Positions 8,576 through 17,469 are shown, counted from the stretch's first letter. The stretch: DNA of 55,994 nt from an uncultured Lachnobacterium sp. (GCA_900550545.1 URSS01000013.1:1-55994); one strand, 5' to 3'. The notes: generated from the letters alone by a model not told the origin. A program made the numbers and translations.

Positions 8576-8601
8576 TTTTTTCACCACTTTTCTATATAAT
8601 G

Positions 8602-9384
8602 TTAGATAATATGTTTCTCTTTGAACTTACCGATCAGATAATTTACGGACTCTGCTGGGTCAAGGTTTACTTTCTCTCCTGCTCCCTTAGGTACCTTATC
8701 AGATGCCTTAGCGATCTTTGTTGGAGAACCTTTCAGACCAAGGTTAGAATCATCTACATCCTTAAGGTCAGCTCTGCCCCATACAGTTACTTCTTTGTCA
8801 CATGCATCGAAGATTCCACCTGGAGTCATATATCTTGGCTCATTTAACTCAGAAAGAGCGGTAATCAGGCAAGGCATTTTAGCCTTAACTTCATGATATC
8901 TGTCCTCATACTGACGCTTAACGATTACAGAATCTCCCTCAACCTTGATATCCTCAGCATAAGAGATTACCGGAAGTCCAAGATGCTCAGCGATCTGTGG
9001 TCCAACCTGTGCTGTATCACCATCGATAGCCTGACGACCTGTGATGATTAAATCGTAATCCAAGTTACGAAGTGCACCGGCAATTGTTGTAGAAGTAGCC
9101 CATGTATCAGCTCCACCTAAAACACGATCTGTAACAAGAATTGCATCATCAGCGCCCATAGCCATAGCCTCACGAAGAACGGCATCAGCCTTTGGAAGTC
9201 CCATGGTAAGAACAGTAACCTTTGCACCGTTCTGATCTTTAATTCTAAGTGCTGCCTCAAGACCAGCTTTATCGTCTGGGTTCATGATAGCAAGCATTGC
9301 AGCTCTATCGAGTGTTCCGTCTGCGTTGAACTTTACGCCGCCCTTTGTATCCGGAACCTGTTTAATACATACTACGATATTCAT
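8602..9384 (-). CDS. etfB: Electron transfer flavoprotein beta subunit
   Basis: A 260-aa EtfB, starting MNIVVCIKQVPDT, with the AMP/FAD-binding DLIITGRQAIDGDTAQVGPQ region near residues 120-140. It is the small partner of EtfA, and lies 26 bp upstream of it and 51 bp after bcd. In bifurcating Etf complexes this subunit carries the NADH-reactive FAD. AAGGAG is placed about 12 nt before the ATG. Length and order match clostridial butyrate operons. Confidence 0.96.
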   Translation of the reverse strand: MNIVVCIKQVPDTKGGVKFNADGTLDRAAMLAIMNPDDKAGLEAALRIKDQNGAKVTVLTMGLPKADAVLREAMAMGADDAILVTDRVLGGADTWATSTTIAGALRNLDYDLIITGRQAIDGDTAQVGPQIAEHLGLPVISYAEDIKVEGDSVIVKRQYEDRYHEVKAKMPCLITALSELNEPRYMTPGGIFDACDKEVTVWGRADLKDVDDSNLGLKGSPTKIAKASDKVPKGAGEKVNLDPAESVNYLIGKFKEKHII

Positions 9385-9435
9385 GTATTATCTATCTCCT
9401 TTTCTTCAATCTTGTTCTTTGATGTATCAGTGATA

Positions 9436-10590
9436 CTATCTTAATAATGCTCCAGAGATAACCATACGCTGAACTTCTGAAGTTCCCTCGTAGATCTCTG
9501 TGATCTTAGCATCACGCATCATACGCTCTACGTCGTACTCACGGATATATCCGTAACCACCGAATAACTGAACAACTTCTGTTGTAACAGCCATTGCAGT
9601 CTCTGCTGCGAATAACTTAGCCTTAGCTGCTTCTACAGAATAAGTCTTCTGTGTAGCCTTAGCCATAGCTGCCTTGTAAACAAGAAGCTGAGCAGCTTCA
9701 ATTCTTGCTGCCATATCAGCAATCTTGAACTGTGTATTCTGCTGCTGTGCGATAGAACGACCGAACTGCTTTCTCTCTTTTGTATATGCGATACAACGAT
9801 CCAAAGCGCCCTCTGCGATACCAAGTGCCTGAGCAGCGATACCGATACGTCCACCATCAAGTGTGTGCATAGCGATTGGGAAGCCTCTTCCTTCCTGACC
9901 GAGTAATGCATCCTTTGGGATTCTGCAATCCTCAAAGATCAGCTCGTATGTAGAAGATCCGCGGATACCCATCTTCTTTTCTTTTGTTCCAAAAGAGAAT
10001 CCAGGAGCACCCTTCTCTACGATAAATGCGGAGAAGTTCTTCTTCTTTCTGCCTCTCTTATCTTCGGTAATGCTTGTGATTGCGATTACGATGTAAACAT
10101 CTGCAACCTTACCATTTGTGATGAAACACTTAGATCCGTTCAGAACCCACTCATCACCATCTAATACAGCCTTTGTCTGGCAACCCTGTGCGTCTGTACC
10201 AGCGCCTGGCTCAGTAAGACCGAAAGCACCAATTTTCTCGCCCTTTGCAAGCGGTACTACATATTTCTTCTTCTGCTCCTCTGTACCGAATGTCATAATT
10301 GGATCGATACAAAGAGAAGTATGTGCAGATACGATAACGCCGGTAGTAGCACAAACCTTGGATAACTCCTCTACACACATAACGTATGTTAAAGGATCAC
10401 ATCCCTGTCCGCCGTACTCCTTTGGTACTGGAATTCCCATGAATCCATATTTTCCCATCTTTGCAACAGTCTCAGCCGGGAACTGTTCTGTCTCGTCAGT
10501 CTCCTGTGCAAGAGGTTTTACTTCTGTCTCAGCGAAGTCTCTGAAAAGACCGCGAGCCATCTCATGTTTCTTGTCTAAAGTAAAATCCAT
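9436..10590 (-). CDS. bcd: Butyryl-CoA dehydrogenase
   Basis: A 384-aa acyl-CoA dehydrogenase that reduces crotonyl-CoA to butyryl-CoA, the last redox step of butyrate formation. It starts MDFTLDKKHEMARG, has the flavin/substrate motif FGLTEPGAGTDAQG near residues 128-141, and YEGTSEVQRMVISG at the C-terminus, whose Glu is the catalytic base position of short-chain enzymes. AAGGAGTG precedes the ATG. It lies between hbd and etfB. Isobutyryl- or other short-chain specificity cannot be excluded from sequence, but the operon settles the role. Confidence 0.96.
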   Translation of the reverse strand: MDFTLDKKHEMARGLFRDFAETEVKPLAQETDETEQFPAETVAKMGKYGFMGIPVPKEYGGQGCDPLTYVMCVEELSKVCATTGVIVSAHTSLCIDPIMTFGTEEQKKKYVVPLAKGEKIGAFGLTEPGAGTDAQGCQTKAVLDGDEWVLNGSKCFITNGKVADVYIVIAITSITEDKRGRKKKNFSAFIVEKGAPGFSFGTKEKKMGIRGSSTYELIFEDCRIPKDALLGQEGRGFPIAMHTLDGGRIGIAAQALGIAEGALDRCIAYTKERKQFGRSIAQQQNTQFKIADMAARIEAAQLLVYKAAMAKATQKTYSVEAAKAKLFAAETAMAVTTEVVQLFGGYGYIREYDVERMMRDAKITEIYEGTSEVQRMVISGALLR

Positions 10591-10635
10591 GATTTTAACA
10601 CTCCTTAATTATGATTTATTTTTATTTATACTTTT

Positions 10636-11508
10636 CTACTGTGCGTCTACAGGTGTCTTTGTGCGGTCTGCATTGTAGATGTAGAATCCCTTACCAGACT
10701 TAGCACCAAGGTTACCACCACGAACCATCTTACGGATAAGTGGACATGCACGATACTTGCTGTCTCCTGTCTCATTATACAGTACATCCATGATTGCGAG
10801 GCAGATATCAAGACCAATGAAATCACCTAACTCTAATGGTCCCATTGGATGGTTAGCACCAAGTTTCATAGCTGCATCGATACCAGCGATATCAGATACA
10901 CCTTCCATCTTGATGAAAGCAGCTTCGTTGATCATTGGAATTAAGATACGGTTTACTACGAAACCAGCAGCCTCGTTAACCTGAACTGGAGTCTTTCCGA
11001 TCTCTACAGCGATCTTCTTGATTGCTTCAACAGTCTCAGCAGGTGTGTTAACACCAGCGATAACCTCTACTAACTTCATACGGTCAGCAGGATTGAAGAA
11101 ATGCATACCGATCATTGGACGTGTAAGTCCATTTCCGATCTCTGTGATAGAAAGAGAAGATGTGTTAGAAGCGAAGATACACTCTGGCTTAGCAATCTTG
11201 TCTAACTCAGAAAATGTTGTCTTCTTAACCTGCATATCTTCGAAAGCAGCCTCAACGATAAGATCGCAGTCAGCACACAGATTTTCTTTTAAACCTGGAG
11301 TGATCTTTGCAAGGATTGCATCAACCTTCTCCTGTGTCATTTTCTCTTTTGCAACAAGTCTTGCATATCCTTTTGCAATCTTGTCTTTTCCGCCTTCAGC
11401 CCACTCCTGCTTGATATCGCAGAGTGCTACTTCATATCCATCAACCTGTGCGAATGCTTTAGCGATTCCCTGGCCCATTGTACCAGCGCCGATAACTCCA
11501 ACCTTCAT
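10636..11508 (-). CDS. hbd: 3-hydroxybutyryl-CoA dehydrogenase
   Basis: A 290-aa NAD(P)-dependent enzyme that reduces acetoacetyl-CoA to 3-hydroxybutyryl-CoA. The Rossmann motif GAGTMGQGIA is at residues 7-16, SNTSSLSI near 115, and the catalytic histidine is in GMHFFNPA near residue 137. The start is ATG 11508, with AGGAGGAACAAAA before it; the frame upstream of it is not needed. It is 46 bp ahead of bcd. The expected crotonase gene (crt) is not in this operon. Confidence 0.96.
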   Translation of the reverse strand: MKVGVIGAGTMGQGIAKAFAQVDGYEVALCDIKQEWAEGGKDKIAKGYARLVAKEKMTQEKVDAILAKITPGLKENLCADCDLIVEAAFEDMQVKKTTFSELDKIAKPECIFASNTSSLSITEIGNGLTRPMIGMHFFNPADRMKLVEVIAGVNTPAETVEAIKKIAVEIGKTPVQVNEAAGFVVNRILIPMINEAAFIKMEGVSDIAGIDAAMKLGANHPMGPLELGDFIGLDICLAIMDVLYNETGDSKYRACPLIRKMVRGGNLGAKSGKGFYIYNADRTKTPVDAQ

Positions 11509-11545
11509 TTTTGTTCCTCCTAATATAAATATATTCACATTACAA

Positions 11546-11564
11546 GGGGATGCAATGCATCCCC
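11546..11564 (-). other. Intergenic hairpin between thl and hbd
   Basis: GGGGATGC, three bases, GCATCCCC is a perfect 8-bp stem in the 82-bp gap between thl and hbd. No T run follows, so it is more likely an mRNA processing or stability element than a terminator, and could set different levels of thl and the downstream genes. Confidence 0.6.
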
Positions 11565-11590
11565 TCTATGTATCTTATTTGACAAAGAAA

Positions 11591-12775
11591 TTAGTATTTC
11601 TCAACGATTGTAGAACATCCCATTCCACCACCGATGCAAAGTGTAGCAAGACCTCTGTTAGATCCACGCTTCTGCATCTCATGAAGCAGTGTAACAAGGA
11701 TACGGCATCCAGAAGCTCCTACCGGATGACCAAGTGCGATTGCACCACCGTTTACGTTTACCTTGCTCATATCGAACTTTAAGTCTCTTGCAACTGCGAT
11801 AGACTGAGCAGCAAATGCCTCATTAGCCTCAATCAGATCGAAATCATCAATTGTAAGTCCTGTCTTAGCAAGAACTTTCTTTGTAGATGCAACTGGTCCA
11901 ACACCCATGATCTCTGGCTCAACTCCGCCAAGAGCTCCAGCTACCCATGTAGCCATTGGTGTAACACCAAGCTCCTTAGCCTTCTCTTCGCTCATAACAA
12001 CGATTGCTGCAGCACCATCATTGATTCCGGAAGCGTTACCAGCTGTAACCAGTCCACCTTCCTTACCAGAGCAGCAACGTAATTTGCTAAGAGACTCAGC
12101 AGTTGTTCCTGGACGAGGTCCCTCATCCTTTACGAAGTCAACCATTTCCTTCTTAACCTTAACCGGTACCGGAACGATCTCATCGTCGAACTTACCAGCT
12201 GCGATAGCTGCTTCGCACTTCTGCTGGCTGTTTGCAGAGAACTCATCAAGTTCTTCTCTTGTGATACCATACTTGTCACATACGTTCTCAGCAGTGATCA
12301 TCATATGATAGTGGTTGAATGCATCTGTTAATGCATCGTTAACCATTGTATCGATAATTGTTGCATTGTTCATTCTGTATCCGAAACGAGCCTTTGTCAT
12401 AGCGTAAGGAGCCATGGACATGTTCTCCATACCACCAGCTACAACGATATCAGCCTCGCCAGCCATGATCATTGTTGCAGCATCGTTTACACACTTAAGA
12501 CCAGAACCACATACTACGTTGATTGTGATTGCTGGAACCTCAATTGGTAAACCAGCCTTGATGGAAGCCTGACGAGCTACGTTCTGTCCCTGAGCTGCCT
12601 GAATTACACAACCCATCTTAACTTCGTCAACCATCTCCGGCTTAACACCAGCTCTGTTTAAAGCTTCTTTAATTACGATTGCACCTAAATCTGCTGCTGG
12701 AGTATTGCTTAATGCTCCACCCATCTTGCCGATTGCTGTACGACAAGCACCTGCTAATACAACTTTCTTTGCCAT
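11591..12775 (-). CDS. thl: Acetyl-CoA acetyltransferase (thiolase)
   Basis: A 394-aa biosynthetic thiolase that condenses two acetyl-CoA to acetoacetyl-CoA, the entry step to butyrate. Catalytic residues are visible: Cys89 in VVCGSGLKCV, His350 in ALGHPVGASG and Cys380 in CIGGGMGC. AAAGGAG stands 7 nt before ATG 12775. First gene of the operon thl-hbd-bcd-etfB-etfA. Its promoter carries a Rex-type operator, so NADH/NAD+ control is expected. Confidence 0.97.
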   Translation of the reverse strand: MAKKVVLAGACRTAIGKMGGALSNTPAADLGAIVIKEALNRAGVKPEMVDEVKMGCVIQAAQGQNVARQASIKAGLPIEVPAITINVVCGSGLKCVNDAATMIMAGEADIVVAGGMENMSMAPYAMTKARFGYRMNNATIIDTMVNDALTDAFNHYHMMITAENVCDKYGITREELDEFSANSQQKCEAAIAAGKFDDEIVPVPVKVKKEMVDFVKDEGPRPGTTAESLSKLRCCSGKEGGLVTAGNASGINDGAAAIVVMSEEKAKELGVTPMATWVAGALGGVEPEIMGVGPVASTKKVLAKTGLTIDDFDLIEANEAFAAQSIAVARDLKFDMSKVNVNGGAIALGHPVGASGCRILVTLLHEMQKRGSNRGLATLCIGGGMGCSTIVEKY

Positions 12776-12814
12776 TCTTCGTTCTCCTTTAAATCAAACT
12801 CGCATCCGTGGATG

Positions 12815-12832
12815 CTGTTAATTTTTTAACAA
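12815..12832 (-). promoter_or_regulatory. Rex operator of the butyrate operon
   Basis: The minus strand reads TTGTTAAAAAATTAACAG, 17 of 18 positions of the clostridial Rex consensus TTGTTAANNNNTTAACAA. It covers the predicted transcription start, so Rex would block initiation when NADH is low. A small hairpin GCATCC-GGATGC (12802-12815) follows in the leader. Confidence 0.8.
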
Positions 12833-12837
12833 TGTCT

Positions 12838-12866
12838 ATATTACCACATTTTTCGCTTAAAATCAA
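12838..12866 (-). promoter_or_regulatory. Sigma-A promoter of thl operon
   Basis: TTGATT (12861-12866) and TAATAT (12838-12843) are 17 bp apart on the minus strand. The predicted start near 12831 lies inside the Rex operator. Confidence 0.75.
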
Positions 12867-12913
12867 TCTATTTTCGTCTTATGACCGAAAAAAGATGCCC
12901 TCTTTTACTCTCA

Positions 12914-12942
12914 TTGCATAATTTACCATTATATGCTATATT
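12914..12942 (+). promoter_or_regulatory. Promoter of the degenerate HD-GYP gene
   Basis: TTGCAT (12914-12919), 17 bp, TATATT (12937-12942). It gives a leader of about 80 nt with a GC-rich stretch at 12984-13007 that fits no riboswitch I recognise. The promoter is back to back with that of thl. Confidence 0.65.
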
Positions 12943-13028
12943 AGAGATAGTTATAAACGTTATTTTCTGACTGTTTTTTTGAGCGCCGCATGGGGGTGCA
13001 GCAGCTAATTAGAGGGAAGGTATAAACT

Positions 13029-14201
13029 ATGAAATTTGTAAAAACAGATGACTTAAAAGCCGGCATGCGCCTTGCAAAACCAATCTATAATAAAAATGGT
13101 GTACTTCTCTACGACCGCAATTCCGCTCTGACTGCGCCTGGTATTGTCAGCATTCGGAACTTTGGATTATTTGGCATCTATATTCTCGAACCTGCGGAGC
13201 CGGTTCCACCACTTTCCCGTGAAGATTTGGAATTCGAACAATTACAGACTATTTACATGTTCAAACTACGCGAGTGTTTTTCAACAATCGAAAAGCGCAA
13301 AAAAATTGCTTCACTTCCTGCACTTCTTGCAGATATCATGAAGCATTACTGCAACCTGAACCATCGCGTAAATTTCAACCAGAATCTGCGAAGTGGTGAA
13401 GATTTTGTATACAAGCATGCCATCAGCACTGCAATTCTTGTTGCCATGATGTCTGCACAATTGAAATTTGCTCCACAAAAACAGATGGCTATTATCACTG
13501 CCGCATTGCTGTATGATATCGGCTATCTGCATGTACCAAAAGCAACATTAGAAAAAAGCAACGAATTATCTGCCGCAGACCGGGATATTATTCAAAAAGC
13601 ATTGGAGCGTGGGTTAGAACCACTTTCTATGTATCGTAATGATTTCGAATTTTTTCCTCGGTCACTAGCCTTGATGCAGGCTTACGTATATGCCGATTTT
13701 CCAGAAAAATTTACTGCCAGACCGGACGATGAACTGTTGCAGATGGTTCAAATCTTAAAAATTGCCGACCAATTTGACCAGTTGACTGCTATGAGTGTCG
13801 GACATGATCCAGTCTCTGAAATTATGGCTATGCGTTCCTTTGAAGAAGATACAAAGCATTTTCCTGCCGAAATCACTTCAGTACTTGCCGAGTGCATTCA
13901 CATTGTACCGCAGGCCGCCAGCATTGATCTTTCTTCCGGAGACAAGGGAATTGTCCTTATAGAAAACACAAATGATTTTATGCGTCCGGTTATTTTACGT
14001 CTGTCGGATAATCAGGTCTATGACCTCAGCCAGGATCATGTTTACAAGTACCTGCAAATTACAGACATTATGAAAACTATGGATAATCGTGTCCAGATGG
14101 ATAAAGAGACTCTAAACCACTTTTTCCCAGACGACAAATTAAAACTTCTGACGGTACAGATTCGTGAAGAACTGCAACGCCGAAATAAAAAAGTATCATA
14201 G
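13029..14201 (+). CDS. Degenerate HD-GYP-like protein
   Basis: A 390-aa soluble protein with the layout of the intact HD-GYP protein at 51510: an N-terminal domain starting MKFVKTDDLKAGMRLAKPIY, then an HD-like helical domain at about 125-270. Its metal site is broken. His130 (YKHAIST) remains, but the HD pair is YD (Tyr162-Asp163 in LLYDIGYLHVP). The third His (KQH in the paralogue) is absent, and the EHH...GYP block is replaced by AYVYADFPEKF. It therefore probably cannot cleave cyclic di-GMP and may bind ligand or act as a regulator. Single gene, with a GAGGGAAGG site before the ATG and a shared terminator at its end. Confidence 0.85.
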   Translation: MKFVKTDDLKAGMRLAKPIYNKNGVLLYDRNSALTAPGIVSIRNFGLFGIYILEPAEPVPPLSREDLEFEQLQTIYMFKLRECFSTIEKRKKIASLPALLADIMKHYCNLNHRVNFNQNLRSGEDFVYKHAISTAILVAMMSAQLKFAPQKQMAIITAALLYDIGYLHVPKATLEKSNELSAADRDIIQKALERGLEPLSMYRNDFEFFPRSLALMQAYVYADFPEKFTARPDDELLQMVQILKIADQFDQLTAMSVGHDPVSEIMAMRSFEEDTKHFPAEITSVLAECIHIVPQAASIDLSSGDKGIVLIENTNDFMRPVILRLSDNQVYDLSQDHVYKYLQITDIMKTMDNRVQMDKETLNHFFPDDKLKLLTVQIREELQRRNKKVS

Positions 14202-14223
14202 CAGATGCTATGATACTTTTTTT
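14187..14223. terminator. Shared bidirectional terminator
   Basis: AAAAAGTATCATAGCA, GA, TGCTATGATACTTTTT forms a 16-bp stem with T runs on both strands. The stop codons of both convergent genes (14199-14201 and 14208-14210) lie inside the stem. Confidence 0.9.
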
Positions 14224-14849
14224 CGCAAATGTGGAACAATTTTTCCTGCAACAAAATATCCAACTTCAAAAACTGCAATTCCTCCAAACATATCCAGAAT
14301 AACATGCTGCTTAATAAACAGTGTCGATGCAAATACGCCAAGTGACATCACGACCGTAACCAGACGATACCAGTTCGGCATTTTCTTCATGGTAAAAGCC
14401 GCATGAATCGCGCACCAGCTCTCCAGGCAATGGATCGACGGGAACAGATTTACCGGTGCATCCATCTGATAAATAAAACGCACCAACCATTCACAAAAAC
14501 CGGTTCCATTCACCTCCGGCCGTGCTAGTGTCGTCGGATAGAACAGAAAAAAGAAAAAGCAGATGATTTTTGCCACAATATCACCAATTGCAAACCGATA
14601 ACAAAATTCTTTTCCTTCTCTTGCGATTAACACGTAATTAATTACCCACTGTGCAAATGCAAGCACATAAAACAACACAAATGGTGCTACAAACGGAATC
14701 TGCCGGTCAATTGGAAGTTCCAGTGAGTAAAACTTCAAAAAACCACGAAGCTGCGCTACGCCCACATACACTGCCATATTAACCAACAACGCTGACAGCA
14801 GTGGCACAAATGCATATCCTGGTAATATTTTCTCAATTTTCTTTAACAT
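14208..14849 (-). CDS. PAP2-family membrane phosphatase-like protein
   Basis: A 213-aa integral membrane protein with about six hydrophobic segments. It has PAP2-type motifs PSIHCLES near residue 136 (the PSGH-like histidine) and KQHVILDMFGG near 180 (SxxxH-x5-D-like). PAP2 proteins dephosphorylate lipid phosphates such as phosphatidate or prenyl pyrophosphate, or transfer head groups. It overlaps the psd gene by 17 bp and closes the phospholipid operon, so a lipid substrate is likely. The first arginine-containing motif of classical PAP2 is not obvious. Confidence 0.8.
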   Translation of the reverse strand: MLKKIEKILPGYAFVPLLSALLVNMAVYVGVAQLRGFLKFYSLELPIDRQIPFVAPFVLFYVLAFAQWVINYVLIAREGKEFCYRFAIGDIVAKIICFFFFLFYPTTLARPEVNGTGFCEWLVRFIYQMDAPVNLFPSIHCLESWCAIHAAFTMKKMPNWYRLVTVVMSLGVFASTLFIKQHVILDMFGGIAVFEVGYFVAGKIVPHLRKKVS

Positions 14850-15651
14850 AGCCTATCGTCTCTCCCATTTTCACTGCTGTCTCCCATCCCTGTTCCGCCT
14901 GCAAAAGAAGGTCTTTCCGGACATTGACTACATCTTTTTGTGCCAGAACAATAATCGTAGAGCCACCATACTGGAACATTCCCTTCTCTTTTCCTCTGAC
15001 CGCAACTCCACGATCTTCATAATTTACAATCCGCCCTATAAGCATTGCTCCAACTTCCATCTGCAGAATTGTTTTAAATTTCTTTGTACGGATCAATGTA
15101 TATTCCCTGCTGTTTTCACAAAATACTTTTTCCTGTGCAAGTGCAATTGGACGGACCGTATGAAGAACCCCCGGCAGAAATACATTTTGACTTTTTTTAC
15201 CGGAATCCGCATAACAATATCTGTGATAATGGTTCACACAGAGACGAAACACAAAACAATAGCCATCTTTGTATTGCTCCGCAAGTTTTTTATTACGGAG
15301 GAGTGATTCTAACGTATAATGACTCTGCTTTACCGGCAGTATGGTTTTATCGTTTATTTTCCATACAGACAAAAGTCCGTCACACGGTGCGATCATGTGT
15401 GACGGATTTTCGTCAATCGTTCTTTTCCCTGGTTTTATTTTCCGGGAAAAAAAATCATTAAAACTATGAATATCCTGCAATTCATAATCTGATAAATCAA
15501 TATTATTTTCCTTTACAAACGGCCTGATCAGACATCTTGAAATCGGCGAATCCAGAAATCTGCCACATATACAGGATATTTCCGGCTGTATCAGTCCTTT
15601 TAATATCGTTCTTCCAACAGCCGTATGATATAAAAATTCAAGTGTGCCCAT
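14833..15651 (-). CDS. psd: Phosphatidylserine decarboxylase
   Basis: A 272-aa pyruvoyl-dependent decarboxylase that makes phosphatidylethanolamine from phosphatidylserine at the membrane. It has VNHYHRYCYADSG near residues 140-152 and the self-cleavage motif in FQYGGSTIIVLAQ near 227, where the Ser becomes the pyruvoyl group. I chose ATG 15651 (MGTLEFLYHTAVGR), 12 nt after GAGG; a GTG at 15660 is only 3 nt from that site. It follows pssA by about 15 bp and overlaps the PAP2-like gene. Confidence 0.94.
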   Translation of the reverse strand: MGTLEFLYHTAVGRTILKGLIQPEISCICGRFLDSPISRCLIRPFVKENNIDLSDYELQDIHSFNDFFSRKIKPGKRTIDENPSHMIAPCDGLLSVWKINDKTILPVKQSHYTLESLLRNKKLAEQYKDGYCFVFRLCVNHYHRYCYADSGKKSQNVFLPGVLHTVRPIALAQEKVFCENSREYTLIRTKKFKTILQMEVGAMLIGRIVNYEDRGVAVRGKEKGMFQYGGSTIIVLAQKDVVNVRKDLLLQAEQGWETAVKMGETIGYVKEN

Positions 15652-15666
15652 CTTATTCACATTCCT

Positions 15667-16371
15667 CTAACCTTTAATCTTTGCCAGCACTAGTATCAGT
15701 ATAACGAACTCTGCAATACCCAGTAATACCAGGAATGCAATGCCTTTTCCCTTCGGCTTTCTGATACGGAATTTGCAGATAAACAGCAAACCTGTCATAA
15801 TCATTACGCCAAAATATAACAGAGTCAGATCTGCTTTAACTAGAATATGTATGAGCAGTACTGCCGGAAAAATCAGTGCTGCAGAAGTCACGGGAAGTCC
15901 CATATAAACCTTCTCGCCTTTTTCATCCTTGTTTTCGCCTTCTTCTTCCAAAACATTGAAATAAGCAAGGCGAATCATTGCGGCAAGTACATACAGCACC
16001 GCAATAATTGTGAGAATGATCTGTACTAACATTGGATTTTTTTCAAAAATATAACGGGTAAATCCGAGCGGAAGTGTTGTGCGCAATCCGCAACGCAACA
16101 ATGCAATTCCAATGCATGCAGGGAGCGCACCAAATGCAATAAGGTCCGATAAAGAATCAATTTGTATTCCAAATTTTTTCATTTGTTCTGTTCGATTTTT
16201 CTTTGTTCTGGCAACTTTTCCATCAAACGTATCACACAATCCGGAAAACAATAAAAAGAACATTCCCAAAAAAGGATGTCCGATTCCATTCAGGCATAAT
16301 ATTATTCCTGTCGTTCCCGATAATATTGACAAATACGTCAAAATCACCGTGTAGTCATAAAATCCAATCAT
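15667..16371 (-). CDS. pssA: CDP-diacylglycerol-serine O-phosphatidyltransferase
   Basis: A 234-aa membrane enzyme joining CDP-diacylglycerol and serine to phosphatidylserine. It carries the CDP-alcohol phosphatidyltransferase signature DGKVARTKKN...G...DSLSD at about residues 50-75 (D-G-x2-A-R-x(n)-G-x3-D-x3-D), and several transmembrane helices. The ATG overlaps the upstream stop by 4 nt (ATGA), so translation is coupled. With psd next to it, it accounts for phosphatidylethanolamine synthesis. Confidence 0.94.
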   Translation of the reverse strand: MIGFYDYTVILTYLSILSGTTGIILCLNGIGHPFLGMFFLLFSGLCDTFDGKVARTKKNRTEQMKKFGIQIDSLSDLIAFGALPACIGIALLRCGLRTTLPLGFTRYIFEKNPMLVQIILTIIAVLYVLAAMIRLAYFNVLEEEGENKDEKGEKVYMGLPVTSAALIFPAVLLIHILVKADLTLLYFGVMIMTGLLFICKFRIRKPKGKGIAFLVLLGIAEFVILILVLAKIKG

Positions 16372-17432
16372 TTTCTTTTCTCCAAACTCTTTTTTCTTTT
16401 GATTACAACATAGCCAATTGCAACTGCCACCATACTAATCATCATGCAGGCATAAAAGGATATTCCTCTGCTCAGGATTTCCAGACGATATGCCTCGCCT
16501 TTTGTCATCAGTTCCTTATATCCTTTCAGCATCAGATAATCAGCGACTCCTACGCCTCCTGGTATCGGCACACAGTTCGAACCAAGCACCACATAAATCT
16601 GCGTTGCCAGCAGCTCCGGCAATTTGTGCCAATCTCCATGCATCGCCATATAAGTAAACAATGTCACCACAATCTGTGACAGTCTTTGCAGCAAATTGAG
16701 CAAATATGCTTTTAGCATCATGCTCTTTCCGCCAAGAACAACTTCCACACACAGTCCATACTCTTCTAATGCAGATTCCATCTTCTTTTCAATCTTGTCT
16801 GCAAGCTTCCGGCATTTTATTTTCCGCAGAAACGATGCTATACCCATTCCAGCGACTCTTATGATCTGTGGTTTCTTAAGAAGCAGATAAAACAGAAGTG
16901 CAAGTCCAGAAAGAATCAGCCCCCCTCCAATGATAAGTAATTTCCCTACCCATGTAAAATTCAAGAATATTTTCGGGAACAGAATCACATCAACCAATCC
17001 AATCGTAACGACCGCCAGTGTATACATAATCAGATTTACCAAAAGTGCAGTCATAACTGCCGCTCCCGGCATCCCATCTCTCAGCATAAAAAAGGCACTG
17101 GCCGGTTGTCCACCGGACGCTGAAGGTGTAATTGCAGAAAAGTAAACATCCGCTGCTGAATACAAAAAACCGTGACTGCGTTTCGCAGGATATCCCATAT
17201 GAGCCACAATCACACGGATTGCCTCTCCTTCAAAATAAATAAACCCGAGCATACTCAGCACTGCAAGTGCAAGTCCTTGCCAGGAAGAATCCTTCACGCA
17301 GGCAACCAGTTCCTCAACCGAAATCCCACCGCCACTAAACACTGCATAAATTGTAAATACAGCAAGAATCAGCGTGACAATGAAACAGATTATTTTATTT
17401 TTATTTTGCTGTAAAAAACTTTTTTCCTTCAT
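16368..17432 (-). CDS. Flippase-like integral membrane protein (LPG synthase TM domain family)
   Basis: A 354-aa protein with about eight hydrophobic helices, of the UPF0104 / lysylphosphatidylglycerol-synthase-TM family. It shows the family motifs ITPSASGGQPASAFF near residue 100 and NCVPIPGGVGVADYL near 293, but lacks the aminoacyl-transferase domain of MprF. A role in lipid translocation is inferred. It is the first gene of the operon with pssA, psd and PAP2. No Shine-Dalgarno stands before the ATG, and an in-frame TAG 9 nt upstream rules out a longer protein, so translation is probably leaderless. Confidence 0.87.
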   Translation of the reverse strand: MKEKSFLQQNKNKIICFIVTLILAVFTIYAVFSGGGISVEELVACVKDSSWQGLALAVLSMLGFIYFEGEAIRVIVAHMGYPAKRSHGFLYSAADVYFSAITPSASGGQPASAFFMLRDGMPGAAVMTALLVNLIMYTLAVVTIGLVDVILFPKIFLNFTWVGKLLIIGGGLILSGLALLFYLLLKKPQIIRVAGMGIASFLRKIKCRKLADKIEKKMESALEEYGLCVEVVLGGKSMMLKAYLLNLLQRLSQIVVTLFTYMAMHGDWHKLPELLATQIYVVLGSNCVPIPGGVGVADYLMLKGYKELMTKGEAYRLEILSRGISFYACMMISMVAVAIGYVVIKRKKSLEKRK

Positions 17433-17440
17433 ACTATGCT

Positions 17441-17469
17441 ATTTTAACATACACGCATAATCGTTACAA
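17441..17469 (-). promoter_or_regulatory. Promoter of the phospholipid operon, leaderless
   Basis: TTGTAA (17464-17469), 17 bp, TAAAAT (17441-17446) on the minus strand. The -10 box ends 8 nt before the ATG at 17432, which puts the expected start within a few bases of the AUG. Confidence 0.65.

Noticed and set aside
12943..13028. GC-rich leader of the degenerate HD-GYP gene as a cyclic-di-GMP riboswitch
   Set aside because: It lacks the conserved GEMM core sequences and stem arrangement that I would expect.
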